From the NCBI RefSeq assembly GCF_024868665.1, contig NC_079907.1:15447244-15511243 (forward strand): a stretch of DNA of 64,000 nt, given 5' to 3'. Under the pieces are notes generated by a model. It was not told the DNA's origin. It saw only the letters and a list, made by a program, of their open reading frames with translations, and did no database searches. Numbering within the stretch: position 1 is the stretch's first letter; each line of letters starts with the position of its first letter. The position numbers were made by a program, and so were the translations under genes. This DNA comes from Triplophysa rosa. Taxonomy: Eukaryota; Chordata; Actinopteri; Cypriniformes; Nemacheilidae. Positions 48,040 through 59,269 of the stretch are shown one piece after another.

Positions 48040-48310
48040 GGGTCCCTCTCGGGCAGGCGAGACGCGTCAGGGTCGACAGACGCCTCCCTGCAGGGTTGGG
48101 GTGCCGTGTGCAACGGGCACGCAGTGTCAGGGCGATGGACGGGCCCCCGCCTGCGCAGGCATATCAATTGCCTAGAGTTGTTGGATGTGCTACCCGCACT
48201 GAAGGGGTTACAACCTCTCGTGCAGAACAAGCACGTGCTGGTCCGGTCGGACTGCACAACTGCCGTAGCGTTTTTAACCGCCAGGGTGGCGTTCGCTTAT
48301 GGCAGCTAAC
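48040..48310 (+). pseudogene. DIRS RNase H domain
   Basis: STDASLQGWGAVCNGHAVSG with the catalytic Asp, then INCLELLDVLPAL (catalytic Glu) and VLVRSDCTTAVAFL (catalytic Asp). It lies in the frame open at 47674-48309. The C-terminal end is disrupted after 48300. Confidence 0.83.
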
Positions 48311-48559
48311 ACGACTCGCCCGACGCCTCCTCCTGTGGAGTCCGCAGGGCCACACATATCCCAGGTGACCTGAACCAGACAGCCGATGTGCTCTCTCGTC
48401 AGTTGACGCCTCGCGGAGAGTGGCGACTCCACCCCCGCGCAGCCAGCTCATTGGGTACAGTCCGGGCGGGCTCAGGTAGACCCCTTCGCCTCCCTGGACA
48501 CCACCCATTTCCCGCTAAGGTACTCCCTGCCTCGGCACGGATGCTCTAGCGCACAGCTG

Positions 48560-49795
48560 GCCGTGGGACAAGCGGAAGTACGTCTTTCCCCCAGTGAGCC
48601 TCATTGCACAGACCCTGTGCAAGGTCAGGGAAGAGGAGCATCAAGTGTACTAGTTGCGCCATACTGGCCCAACCGGACTTGGTTCTCGGAGCTAATGCTC
48701 TTGACGACAGCTCCCCCCTGGCCGATTCCCCTGACGAAGGACCTGCTTTCCCAGGGGAAGGGCACGTTATGGCATCACGGGCCAGACCTCTGGAACCTCC
48801 ATGTCTGGCCCCTGGACGGAACGAGGAGATCCTGAGTGGCCTAACCCCTGCGGCGGTTAAGACCACTACTCAGGCTAGGGCCCTGGCCACTAGGTGACGA
48901 TTCGCCTAGTGGTGCCTCTTCTCATCCTGGTGCTCTTCTCGAAGAGAAGACCCGCGGAGTTGCTTGATCAAGTGGGTGCGGTCCTTCCAGAGACTCGAGA
49001 ATAATCTCTCCCCTTCCACACTGAACGTGTATGTAGCCGCTGTTGCCGCTCATCACGACCCAGTTGCTGGTAGTCTCTAGGACAGCACAACCTGATCATT
49101 TGGTTCCTAGGGGCGCGGGAAGGACATCACCCGCGCTCCGTACCCTCTTACGACCTTGATGCGGTCCTGGAGCCCCTCGGAGATGCCGCTCTTTCTCACT
49201 TCACGATGAAGACGGCTCTCGGGAGGACGCTCAAGAGGGTAGCGGACCTACAAGCATTCTCCGTGTCCACAGATTGCCTAGAACTCGGGCCCGGTTATTC
49301 TCACGCTATCCTGAGACCCCGGCCCGGCTACGTGCCCAAAGTTCCCACCACTCCCCCGAGACACCAGGTGGTGAACTTACAGGCGCTCCCCACCGGGGAG
49401 GAAGACCCAACCCCATCCGTGTTGTGTCCAGTACGCGCATTGCGCCTCTGCTTGGACCGCACGCAGAGCCACAGGAGCTCTGAGCAGCTCTTTGTCTGTT
49501 TTGGAGATCAGCAGGGAGGGCTGTCTCAAACAGAGATTGGCGCATTGGATCATGGACGCCGTCACTATGGCGTACCTGTCCTAGTTCGCCTACGCCCACT
49601 GGGTGAGAGCTCTCTCCACACGGAGTACAGCCTCCTCGTGGGCACTGGCTCGAGGCGCCTCTCTGGCAGACATCTGCAGAGCTGCGGGTTGGGCTACACC
49701 CATCACCTTCGCGAGGTCCTACAGCCTTCGCGTAAAACCGGTCGGCGAGTCTTGCGGGCATCAGGCAAGACCGGCGACCGGTAGGGTGTACGCCT
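48560..49795 (+). pseudogene. DIRS tyrosine recombinase, frameshifted
   Basis: The region begins after APYWPNRTW-like sequence near 48655. It continues with a core-domain stretch at 49206-49500 (LKRVADLQAFSV, then PVRALRLCLDRT). It ends in another frame with ALARGASLADICRAAGWATP and FARSYSL near 49640-49725, which includes the expected nucleophile Tyr region. Tyrosine recombinases replace integrase in DIRS elements. Confidence 0.78.
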
Positions 49796-50451
49796 ATGAC
49801 AGTACCTGACCCTAGGGGGTCAGCGTACAACTAGCCTCCCTTCTTCCCCCACTGGGTGAAGAACAGGCACTCCATCCATCACTAGCAAGCACCTCCTGTG
49901 GGCGGGCTGGGCAGAGCAGCCCTGCCCCTTAGGCCGGGTATCACCTGAGTTATTCGCAACATAGCTCTAACCGGACCTAGTGCTACCAGACGTTGCAACC
50001 CCCCAGCAGGGCGGTTCCGTCTGATGTATCCTCATGCTGGTTCCCACCTTGGTAACCCATGACCTCCTTAGGTGGACCTCCACCTCGCGGTTAACTCCTT
50101 CAGTCCGCACTTTCTTCCCATGAGTTCTCCCCCATCGGTGAGACCATGTTGGTATCTCCACTAGTCTCCTCCCTGCGGTAGGAAGTGGTCTCTGTAGCGC
50201 ATCCCCCACTTGAGGAAGTAGCGCTTACCCAGTGGCCTTACGGTTCCGGGCGGCTTCTCGCTGTTAGAGAAACAAGGCCGCCGCCTGTGAGGCCGAAGGT
50301 AGGGGCCTTCCCACCTTTCTAGAAAGCTCTGGGACCCCCTACCTACCCACTGGTAGGTTACAATTTCGCGTTAGCGTTCACGGCTGACACGCCCAGGCCA
50401 GTCACCGTCGCTTCGTTGAGATTGTGACAGGGCACCGTGTTATGGCGTTTT

Positions 50452-50508
50452 CCATTGGAACCCCATCTGTCGGTTCGACACAACTTCGAGAGACCGACAG
50501 AAAGGGAA
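50452..50508. repeat. DIRS internal complementary region
   Basis: AACCCCATCTGTCGGTTCGA through CCGACAGAAAGGGAA is the reverse complement of the left tip at 44931-44980. This is the internal complementary region that DIRS elements use to template circular DNA. Confidence 0.8.
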
Positions 50509-50791
50509 CGTCTCGGTTACGTTTGTAACCTCGGTTCCCTGATGGAGGGAACGAGACGTTGCGTCCTCTTGCCACAACACGTGCTGTCCACTGCAGCAGT
50601 CGTGAGAGGTCTCAGGCTCCTTTAATACCCGGATATCCGGGGGCGGAGTCCGGCATGCAAATTTCATTGGCTAATTTTCATTGGCCTTTTCTAGAGAAGT
50701 CGGAAGCGATTGGACGAACCCCATCTGTCGGTTCGACACAACGTCTCGTTCCCTCCATCAGGGAACCGAGGTTACAAACGTAACCGAGACG
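50509..50791. repeat. Right DIRS terminal repeat with a 53-bp perfect inverted repeat
   Basis: 50509-50561 (CGTCTCGGTTACGTTTGTAA...) is the exact reverse complement of 50739-50791. Between them lies the inverted copy of the left terminal repeat. The whole right end is therefore palindromic and could form a large hairpin. Confidence 0.88.
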
Positions 50792-51591
50792 ATCTCCATC
50801 TTTCGTGATTTTTATTTTTTGTCATAAATCATTATTTTTAGTCACCCTTTAAGTTTGTCACTGGGTTTTGCAAATATCTAACCAATAAAAAGTCTTGAAA
50901 AGTGCTTGACAACTTAGTATTTAATCATATACAAAGTACAGTGTTTTTTTTCCATTTCCTGAAAAACAACAAATTTGGACATTCGATGTTTCGTGAAGAC
51001 AGCGATAATGTGATGAAACTTCCCTCATTTAAGGTGATAGGACCTTGACAGGAAGCACCTTTACGGGGGTTGCCAATATGGCTGCCAATAGAAATAAATT
51101 TCCCTAAATGGACATTTAATTCCTTTTTATATGCAGTATTTACTTTGAGATTATTATAATTTTAAATCTTAAATGGTGCCATGACCAGATTCTCATTATG
51201 TACATTAGGTTAGTGCCTGGATGCACCTTTTGAGCCAAGGAACTTAAATTTAAGACATATATTTGAGTTTAAACTCCCAGATGGCGTTCAAGGTGATCTG
51301 GTCTAACGTTGACATGTACACGCTGGTATTTCACTGATAATTAGAACGTCAAGAATAAATATAACACCTCCGACTCATGCTGCATCTAATATTCACACAA
51401 CAGTAAACAGTGTGTGTTGTGAAGACAAGGTGACTTTACCTAGGAATTATGGAAAGTGATAACTCTTGAAATACTCTGGGAATTTTACTTGTTATGCTGA
51501 TAGCTGTCTACATTGGAGGCAAAGTGCTATACAGGAAGCTGAGTGATATTCCTCTGTCGCATTCATGTAATGTTCTGGTGTCCATTTCCAG

Positions 51592-51696
51592 GAGCACATT
51601 ACTCGAAGGACAGCAGTCGCGGTGGTGGCAGCGGCCATGACCTTCACAACTTCATATCTTCTGGCTTTGTGACGCTTGGCCGAAGCCACGCAAAAG
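51592..51696 (+). CDS. shisa6: shisa6 exon 3, 105-nt frame-preserving exon
   Basis: Acceptor TCCATTTCCAG precedes it and donor AAAAG|GTAAC follows. Both junctions are phase 1 and the length is 35 codons, so inclusion or skipping keeps the frame. It encodes GAHYSKDSSRGGGSG, then LHNFISSGFVTLGRSHAK, a Gly/Ser/His-rich cytoplasmic segment. Shisa6 transcripts with and without an insert at this position are, to my knowledge, known in vertebrates, so this is probably the alternative exon. The next coding exon was not found before 64000. Confidence 0.83.
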
Positions 51697-52309
51697 GTAA
51701 CATGATTCTTTGTCTCTGCTTCATGATACTCAAAACCCTTCGTCCATGACACGAGGTGTAGAAAAGAAAACAACCATCAATCTAACGCTTTACAGCTCAC
51801 CAAACTAGGTAGTAATTCATAATGCAGTGTGCTCATCGGCCAAGAAACAAATTTAGCTTAGAAGTCCTTCATCTAAAATAAACCTCTTTTTTTTGTTATT
51901 CACTACTACTCCAACACGAGGTTCATTTAAAATTCAAAACACTCTACCACTGACATGAGAGTCTCTTAACTGGTTAGAGAGGCGGGTAGCAAAACACATT
52001 TCCGTTATGTTTCAACAGATCTATTGGTATCTCAGTCTATATTCTAACATAATTTAACTTGAAGTATGTTCTATAAAAGGATTGCAGAAATTTTGCATCA
52101 GCAGTGTGATTTTCATGAACACATCAAATGATAGGGTTGTTTCATCCTAGTGTTGTGGTAGTGTTCTTCCACAAGATCGCTTTAGTATTGCTAAAGTATC
52201 ACAAAATTAGAATGCAATCAGCTTAAAATGTGCATTACTTAAATTTGAATTTTACTTAAACTTAAATTTTATTACTTATTTTTATTACTAAAGTTTGATT
52301 GTCTCAGGT
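51697..52309 (+). other. shisa6: Start of shisa6 intron 3, nothing else recognised
   Basis: Begins GTAACATG. AT-rich. The intron appears to run to the window end, more than 12 kb. Confidence 0.65.
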
Positions 52310-53074
52310 ACACCCTTAAAAAAAGGTGCTTAAAAAGGTTATTCGATGCCATTGAGGAAACATTTGTGTCATGGCTCTGCTTCTTTAGTCATGTTTTTCT
52401 TGGTCCTGTAGCAGAGCCATGACAAAGTCTTTGGTTATGTGTGGAGAGAAACTTATTGTTGTCCTTTGGACAATAATATACTTTCTCTCCAGTGTCTTGT
52501 CATTGGCCCCATTCCTCTCGTTTCCTTGTTATCTTTCCCTAAGTGTTTGATTACCCACACCTGCCCTGTGTCGTTATCCCTCGTTTGTGTTTCTCTATAA
52601 ATACCCTCTTGTTTCTTTGTCTTGTGTTCTTGGATTACGTTGTATGTGGTGTGCGGTCCTGATGGTCCCTGTTATGCCTGTACCCCTTGTTGCTGTTTCG
52701 TAAGTGGTCAGTTCAGTTTAGTTTATGTCTTGTGTTGGTTTTTCTCAGTTTAGTGTTAGTTAGTCAGTCTACGTCCTGTTATTATCCTGTTGTGTTGTTA
52801 TACCCCATCGTGGGTCTTTGTTTTGTGTTTATTATCTGTTAAATAAAGTCTTTTGTTAACCCCTTCATCCCCGCTGCCTGCATCTGGGTTCTTTCCTAGT
52901 GTTTTCCTGACACATTTGGTTCCATAAAGAACCTTTAACATCAGATTATAAAAAGTAAGAAAAAGATGGTTCTTTAAAGAAACTTTGACTGAATGGTTCT
53001 TTGTGGAACCAAAAATGGTTCTTCTATGGCATCGCTGTGAAGAACCTTTTAAGCACCTTTATTTTTAAAAGTGT
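52310..53074. mobile_element. AAAGGTTCTT-family miniature element, interrupted by a solo LTR
   Basis: Outer ends ACACCCTTAAAAAAAGGTGCTTAAAAAGG and CCTTTTAAGCACCTTTATTTTTAAAAGTGT form an inverted repeat of about 28 bp. Without the inserted LTR the element would be about 215 bp, like 33765-33990. Non-coding. Confidence 0.85.
52367..52912 (+). mobile_element. Solo LTR of the TGTCATGG family, 6-bp target duplication CATTTG
   Basis: TGTCATGGCTCTGC...GTTTTCCTGACA, flanked by CATTTG at 52361-52366 and 52913-52918. The family tail AATAAAGTC (about 52842) and GCCTGCATCTGGGTTC are present. It is nested in a miniature element, so it is younger than that element. Same family as 11181-13453. Confidence 0.9.
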
Positions 53075-53485
53075 AAAATCTCTGGGAGGAGACGTCTCCA
53101 CCCAGACCTGAGTTTCAGAAAAAATGTCAACAGGGTCACAAAGTTAGCTCAGATTTGCCACGAATCCAGTCAAAAGGCAATATTATTGAAGATTTCATTA
53201 TCAACAAACATTTCCTATCAAATTTATTAGATTATTTTAACTGTATAATCTAAATTAATAAGCAGCCATACCTCCATACTTTTCATGTATTTCAATAATG
53301 TCCTTTTTGTATACAGTTTTTATTTCTTCATAGTAATTTTACGAGAAACATTTGAGACAAAGGTGGAAAAACATTCCATTACATATCCTGAGCTTTCTGA
53401 GAAACTCTGGGAAATAGCTTCTGGGTAATCATTTATAAATCTTTCTTGTGTCAGTTCTCACAGTTGGTTAGTTCTCTTTGGCAGG

Positions 53486-53748
53486 GCAGTTGTGGCCTAA
53501 TGGTTAGAGAGTCGGACTCGTGACCAGAAGGTTGCCGGTTCGATTCCCACAGCCGGCGGGTAACAACTGAGGTGCCCTTGAGCAAGGCACCTTTCCCCTA
53601 CTTGCTCCCCGGGCGCTGCAGTGATAGCTGCCCACTGCTCCGGGGGTACGTGTGTTCACTACTCTCTGGATGGGTGAAATGCAGAGGTCACATTTCGTTG
53701 TACCTTCGTACATGTGCAATGACAATAAATTGAATCTAAATCTAAAAT
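53486..53748 (+). mobile_element. tRNA-derived SINE (V-SINE type)
   Basis: The tRNA-like head has a pol III A box (TGGCCTAATGG, 53493-53503) and B box (GGTTCGATTCC, 53537-53547). A conserved central part follows (GCCCTTGAGCAAGGCACCTT, CTGCCCACTGCTCCGGG, GGATGGGTGAAATGCAGAGG) that matches the V-SINE core domain of teleosts. It ends in ACAATAAATTGAATCTAAATCTAAA, a LINE-like 3' tail. Because the head is a diverged tRNA, it is not a functional tRNA gene. Confidence 0.85.
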
Positions 53749-54729
53749 CAAGTGATGTGCCGACTTATAACAATGATTCTACTCAATCTAGTCTTTGAAA
53801 AAAGTTGCTCATGGGATCATTTGTTGTGTATTAATTACATTTTTCTCTTTCAAGAACATAAAAAGGTAAGGAGCATGTTTATTGGCAGCACACAACTGTC
53901 ATAGTATCATCATCACAATGAGTTCACAAAAAGAAAATGTATATTTTCAATAGCAGTGATATTAAAAAGTTGATACAAAATTAAAATGTAACTGAGAACT
54001 CAAAGTCTCTTCGAAATATTTGAAAAAAAGAAAGTTCACTGGGTATTTATCTGTATATACTGCCATGTTGGTCGGAACTGCACCCAAGTTTTTACTGTTG
54101 CACTTGTGTATATGGTTGAGTGACAATAAAAGGATTTTGATAGTTGAATGATAAACATGCCACCGATAAAAATGTCACCAACTAGTCGTTACTTTTTCTG
54201 ACCAGAAATATTTTTACCAGAAAGCATTTGTGTAAATCTGAGCCTATAAACCCAACAATTCCCTGTAAAACATCCCAGGTCAGGGTAATTCTGAGAGGAC
54301 GGAACATCTAACATGTACTGTGGCCAATCTCCATTAGGCCTGCATTCTTTCTGCCTCACTGAATTTCATTTTCTCAGAAACGCTTTGACCTAAAATCCTT
54401 TTTTTATGCCTGCCTCTAACCTGCATAAGATACTTGTTTCTTTCTTTTTTTGTTTTTGAGTCTTTAGTGCCCTTTTCTCGATAACCTATTCAGCCATCTA
54501 GTCATGACGGAAGGGTCAGCTATTTTTGTAAGCGGCTCATGAAATACGAGCAGAAGGAATCTAGACACTGCTGTGTCTAGACTAAATGCTTTCCAGACTG
54601 TTGCATTTGAACATGGCAAAACACCTTTCCTTTTATTAGAGGGGTGCTGAAATATGTACATTTGTGGTTTCAAATTTTATTTGTATTGTTTTACTGTTGA
54701 CACTCAATAGATGTATTGCTTTAAAGGAA
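53749..54729 (+). other. Intron sequence, nothing recognised
   Basis: AT-rich. No exon with splice signals and no repeat ends seen. Confidence 0.45.
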
Positions 54730-54955
54730 CAATATGGCGTTTTTAGGAGGATCTATTGACAAAAATGCAATATAATATACAAAACTATTTCTTCAGAGGT
54801 GTATAAAGACCTTACGTAATGAACCATTAAGTTTGTAATACCTTAGAATAAGCTATTTATATCTACATACAGAGCAGCCCTACATACATTGAATTCACCG
54901 CCATGTTTTGTACAGCAGCTAAACGGACAAACAACTCGACAACGTGCGTTTTCTC
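54730..54955. repeat. Dispersed repeat, copy B (related to 4510-4860)
   Basis: Begins TATGGCGTTTTTAGGAGGATC and shares the ordered blocks with copy A. Downstream (54956-55690) is GC-richer sequence that ends with AGTGGCCACTGTTAATTAAG and is probably part of the same or an inserted repeat. No coding gene is supported there. Confidence 0.55.
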
Positions 54956-56096
54956 TTCCTCTCCGCTGCGGTATCGTGGTGAAACAGATCGCAGGATGAT
55001 CCGTGATCCATGCAGGATGATCCGTGATCCATACGGATCGTGCTCTCCGGTTCGGAACGCATGTGACCCGCGGATTAACTGAAAGTTTATTCATCATCGA
55101 GTAAAAAAGTAAAACGCGCTCTCGCTCGCTCTCCAGTTTCAGCTCAAACGCGCTCTCGCTCTCTCTCTCCAGTATCTGGACGAGTACAATATTAAAGCGG
55201 TTCCAGATAAACAATGATGCTCAAAACTGCTCCGTCACACAGCTAATATTACAACAACATATCTTGGTATGTTAGTATGTTACTCACATACTGAGTCAAA
55301 GCAACCTCCTCGAGGGTGATTTTTAGACGATCTTTCTCTCCAACGTCTCTCTGTGCTGGAAAGTATCTCCATAGATATTCTGCTAAAAGCCTTAGTACCG
55401 CGGGTCTTAACGCGTCTCTGCTGGAAAGTCTTTATAATATTAACACAGGTCCTAGCTCCTGCCTGACTTTTATCCTTCTTTTTAAACTTAAAATCCACAA
55501 ACCTGGTATTTTATGTAATACATAAGTCATAGCTCTTTCTACAGTCTTTCTAATGCCCGCAAAATCTCTTCCCTGCTTCAACATGAGAACGACATCTTTT
55601 TGTACTGTGGTGGCCACCGTCGTGTTTGGACTGAGCGATTCGTGGCAAATCTATAATACAACGCTAGTGGCCACTGTTAATTAAGAACTGCGCCTTTAAG
55701 AAATTAAGCTTTCTGTCCGTTGTTTTCCTTGACAGACTTTTGATGAGTATATCTCATTGATTTAAGTTTATTTGGTCAACTTTAGGAGGATCTCAGCATA
55801 TTTTAACCTCAAAACTCAGACATAGACATAAGCTACACAACTTAGGGTCTGTTAGGGAGGAGATGCCACAGTCTCCCCATCATTTGCTTTCTGCAGGTGG
55901 TAATACTTTGATCTAAATTGTGGCTGGCAGATCACACTTTGTGAAAAGGGCACGATCTATAATGTGCCTCATTTACACAGAAAGGAGGCATGTTTCCACC
56001 AATTTACAATGATGCCACAATCTCCCCATCATTTGTACTCCCCATTCAAGTACTCATGGTGTGTAGCTATTTCATCCCACTTATTACCTGAATAAA

Positions 56097-57050
56097 TTCA
56101 ATTCAATTCAATTTTATTTATATAGCGCTTTTCACAATGTGCATTGTTCCAAAGCAGCTTTACAGGAGCAAATAAGAAAAACACAGAAAGGTAAAACACA
56201 GCACAGTGCATGGTGTTTATAGACCAAGCAAGATCATTATAATAAATAATATCTAATAAATAAATGAATAAATAAATAAATAAATGCAGTCTCCCGGTGA
56301 GCAAGCCAACACTGCACTGCTCTGCTGTGGCGAGGAACCCAAACTCCAATGCTGAATAATGGAGAAAAAAAAACCTCGGGAGAAACCAGGCTCAGCCGGG
56401 AGGGCCAGATCTCCTCTGACGTGTCATAGCTGCACTCAGTGACCCCGACCAAAGCCACCGAGCAACGTCCACGAAGAACAGGGAGAGCCCACGAGCCGCG
56501 ACCCAGGAAGCCCCACCCGCCGAAACCGTGCAGGTCCAACCCGGTCCCATTCCGCGATCAACAACAGACAACAGAGGAACAACCAGGGAAAAGTAGTAAT
56601 GGCATAATTAACTTTATTCCTCTGTTGTCCGACATCGACCACAAAACAAGACCAACCAGACCAGACCCACACAGTCCCAACAAATGAAACGCCCCGAACC
56701 ACAACCAACAAGCCCCCCCACTCCCTACAACACCCACCCAGCTACCTCCAATCAAAGTCACTGAGTGCAGCCATAACTTCAAACTGCTGTCGTGTGATGT
56801 AAGTTTAGCATTAAATACCAAGTATTGTAAATTTAGCATTTATGTGACCGGTAGTCCGTCTTTGCTCTCGGTTGGGGATGGAATTGTCTGAGCTGGGCCG
56901 GCCAGATGGTCGCCTTTTTCTTGGGTGGTGATGGAATTGCCTTGGATGGAGCTGGGATGGTCAGTCAGTCCGCAGGCTCTCGCAGGAGGATGGCACGGGA
57001 TTTTCCGATGTAGCTGGCGTAATCTCTAGTTGTGGATGGGCATATGACAT
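56097..57050 (-). mobile_element. L2 LINE 3' end only (second copy)
   Basis: Almost identical to 22117-23060, with TTGAA tail units at 56097-56113 and 5' truncation at about 57050, where the two copies diverge after CATATGAC. AATAAA occurs at both edges (56091-56096 and 57051-57056), a possible short target duplication. It consists only of 3' UTR. The frames in it are not genes. Confidence 0.85.
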
Positions 57051-57081
57051 AATAAAGTGAATTGACGTAATAAAGTGAAAT

Positions 57082-57793
57082 TCACAATAAAGTGAATTGC
57101 GAGTGGGGGGGAATGAATGTACCACAACACAAAGAGGTGTTTTTAGTGAATTTGAAACTAAAGCACAATGAGCAGTTCAACACTGACAACAATCGCAATA
57201 TTGATGAAAATGGTGGGTCATTTCGGAAAAACCTTAGTTTTATCAGCCCAAGAATCATAGTAGTTAACTCGTATAGCAGAGGACATATTTCTTGTTTCTT
57301 TTGCTGCCACAATCAGACTAGGAGCAGCAGTGCAATCCTCTCAATAGCCTTTCACACATGAAACCTGCTGCAAATAGTCTTGGATTACCTTTTCTGGTGA
57401 ATGTACCTCATCTTCTACACACACTCGCAATGGCTTTCCGTCTTTTATCAGTATTGCTACCATTCACACATCAGCACCGAAATGCTTTGAAAACTTTGTG
57501 ATGTCATTTGGTGGAAATAATTCCTGAAGGGGGAACAATTATTTAAGCGGGAGAATTTCATTTATACTGTAAGTGAATCTCGCTGTTCCAATAATTTGTT
57601 GACTAATATCTTTATCCGTTCGCATAGAGAGTCTTTTGTTGTAGTGTCTGACAGCATTTTCCACAACACAGATAATCGCAGTGTTCAACTCCCACATCAC
57701 AGGTTCTGCAGCTCCTTCAGAACATAGTAATTGGCTCAAACAATCTGACAGCACTTCCCAGACGTCTGACATTAGGACATCCTCACCACACAC
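57082..57793 (-). pseudogene. Unrecognised coding-like remnant with in-frame stops
   Basis: The minus strand reads like a decayed protein. 57793-57539 is open for 84 codons (VLSDCLSQLLCSEGAAEPVM, NTAIICVVENAVRHYNK). In another frame, about 57530-57225 gives a continuous series: LFPPNDITKFSKHFGADV, stop, MVAILIKDGKPLRVCVEDEV, DYLQQVSCVKGY, stop, EDCTAAPSLIVAAKETR, MSSAIRVNYYDSWADKTKVF, stop. Codon usage and composition look protein-like over about 190 codons. I do not recognise the family. It could be a processed pseudogene or transposon-encoded. It lies inside a shisa6 intron, antisense to it. Confidence 0.45.
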
Positions 57794-57822
57794 ATACTCA
57801 TTCTTAATCTTAAAGTTTTGTT

Positions 57823-58090
57823 AAAGCTGCAGTCTGATAGCGACTCTATAGCCTCTATAGCGACATCTCTTTGAAACCTAAAACTGCATGTTATGTTTTG
57901 TACTTTTTGTCAGTTAAAGTCAAATGACACAAAATCGTGCCCGAGAGCTCAGACAATAATTCATAATTACAAGCTTACCGTTGTGAATCGGGGTGAGGAG
58001 ACTGTTTTACACTTTTAAAACTTTTTTAAATGATCACTCAATAAGTTTTGTTTATTTTCAAGCAAAAAAAGTTAAGGATTGCAGCTTTAT
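57823..58090. mobile_element. Miniature element with TAAAGCTGCA ends
   Basis: Left end TAAAGCTGCAGTC and right end GATTGCAGCTTTA are inverted repeats (13 bp, one mismatch). Interior of about 240 bp, non-coding. A trace of the same family lies near 31228. Confidence 0.65.
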
Positions 58091-58644
58091 TACATCATTA
58101 ATACATTAATAATTTTCTGGCACTGTTATTGCTTGAGGGTTTTGACAATTGTCCAGTTCACATATGAACACTCAATCAATTAAATTTATGGAAAAGTGTC
58201 TTACTGTGTGTTCACAGCAAACACGAAGCATTGTGTTCCTTGCTCTATTACTTGCAGGATTTTTTCATCACTTATACCTCACGAGACTTGTCAATAAGTT
58301 TGTTGCGCGAATATCCCTCTCGAGTTGACAATTTTCTACTTGTGCAGAAGACCAGTTTAAAGGTCTCATGAACTTACCTTATTTATTGTTTTATACTATT
58401 GTCTGATGTCTACTTATGACATTCGTGTGGTTTTTACATAAAAAAACATCAAAATCAATAAGTAATAGGCTATTTTCTACCTGGGTTTTGAGGCCGGCTT
58501 GACAAACGTTCGGTTTTAATGGGCGTGCTGCATTGAAGACTTGGAAGTAAATGCCCACTGCTATGATTGGATAGCAGTTTGCGTAGTAAACTTAGTCGGA
58601 GCCTTCTGTGAATTTGGTTAGACACGTAACTTTAGGTTACACAT

Positions 58645-59269
58645 TAGCTCTATTCGCACGGGATTAGTATTATCTGTGATTTATAAATTACCTCCCCACA
58701 TCTGTATTTCATGTGGTGCATTCTCACGGGATAAGTGAAGCCTGTGATTTTACTCAAATTTACTTATTTATCGGATGTGTTGGCAAGGCTTTGTGTATAG
58801 TTTGTATAGCCTATATTTGTATGGTGTTTAATGATATATGAACGTACCTGTCAGCATTTGAGACCCGTGATCGCGAACCGGACAGAAGATCACCGCGATC
58901 GCGGGTCTTAAATGTTACCAGAGTTTCCATGATAAATAAACAAATGGGAGATTCCCGGGAGTCCCGGCCAAAACGACAGTGTTGGCAGATATCTTATGGA
59001 TATAAACAGCCTCCGTTATTCGCAAACGGTGGATAAAACCTTGAAAAATGATATATGAGTCCACCAAATCACAGAGATGCCGATTTGTAGGGGACTAATA
59101 TTATCACAGGACCTCGGTGTTAAAATATGGTACGTGTGGGAGAATTGTTACTTTACAAATTACAGACATGGTCGATTCACACGGGATTAAGATCACAGAC
59201 AATTTTTGCTATTATTACAAATGACTAGATGTCCCCAGGTAATACTAATCACATGCGAATAGGGCTATC
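58645..59269. mobile_element. Miniature element with TAGCTCTATTCGCA ends
   Basis: The left end TAGCTCTATTCGCACGGGAT and the right end, the reverse complement of ATAGCCCTATTCGCATGTGA, are about 28-bp imperfect inverted repeats followed by TAGTATTA. The interior repeats CACACGGGATTA- and GATCGCG-type words. No ORF. Confidence 0.7.

Larger units (their letters stand above)
44931..50791 (+). mobile_element. DIRS-type tyrosine-recombinase retroelement, decayed
   Basis: The 5.9-kb block lies in intron 2 of shisa6, same strand. It has DIRS architecture: terminal repeats in inverted orientation (about 44947-45083 and 50618-50742), a gag-like region, RT with YLDDW, RNase H and a tyrosine recombinase, then an internal complementary region. 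There is no DDE integrase or protease. DIRS elements integrate by recombinase without target duplication, and none is seen. Base composition is GC-rich against the AT-rich intron. All coding parts are shifted, so the copy is inactive. Confidence 0.88.
41246..51591 (+). other. shisa6: shisa6 intron 2 (10.3 kb)
   Basis: Bounded by GTAGG and TCCATTTCCAG, phase 1. It holds two miniature elements, a small repeat trace and a DIRS retroelement. The pieces 41246-42240, 42843-43243, 43710-44930 and 50792-51591 show no further gene. Confidence 0.75.

Noticed and set aside
53490..53560. Possible tRNA gene
   Set aside because: A and B boxes are present but the sequence continues into a SINE core and tail. 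The cloverleaf is degraded.
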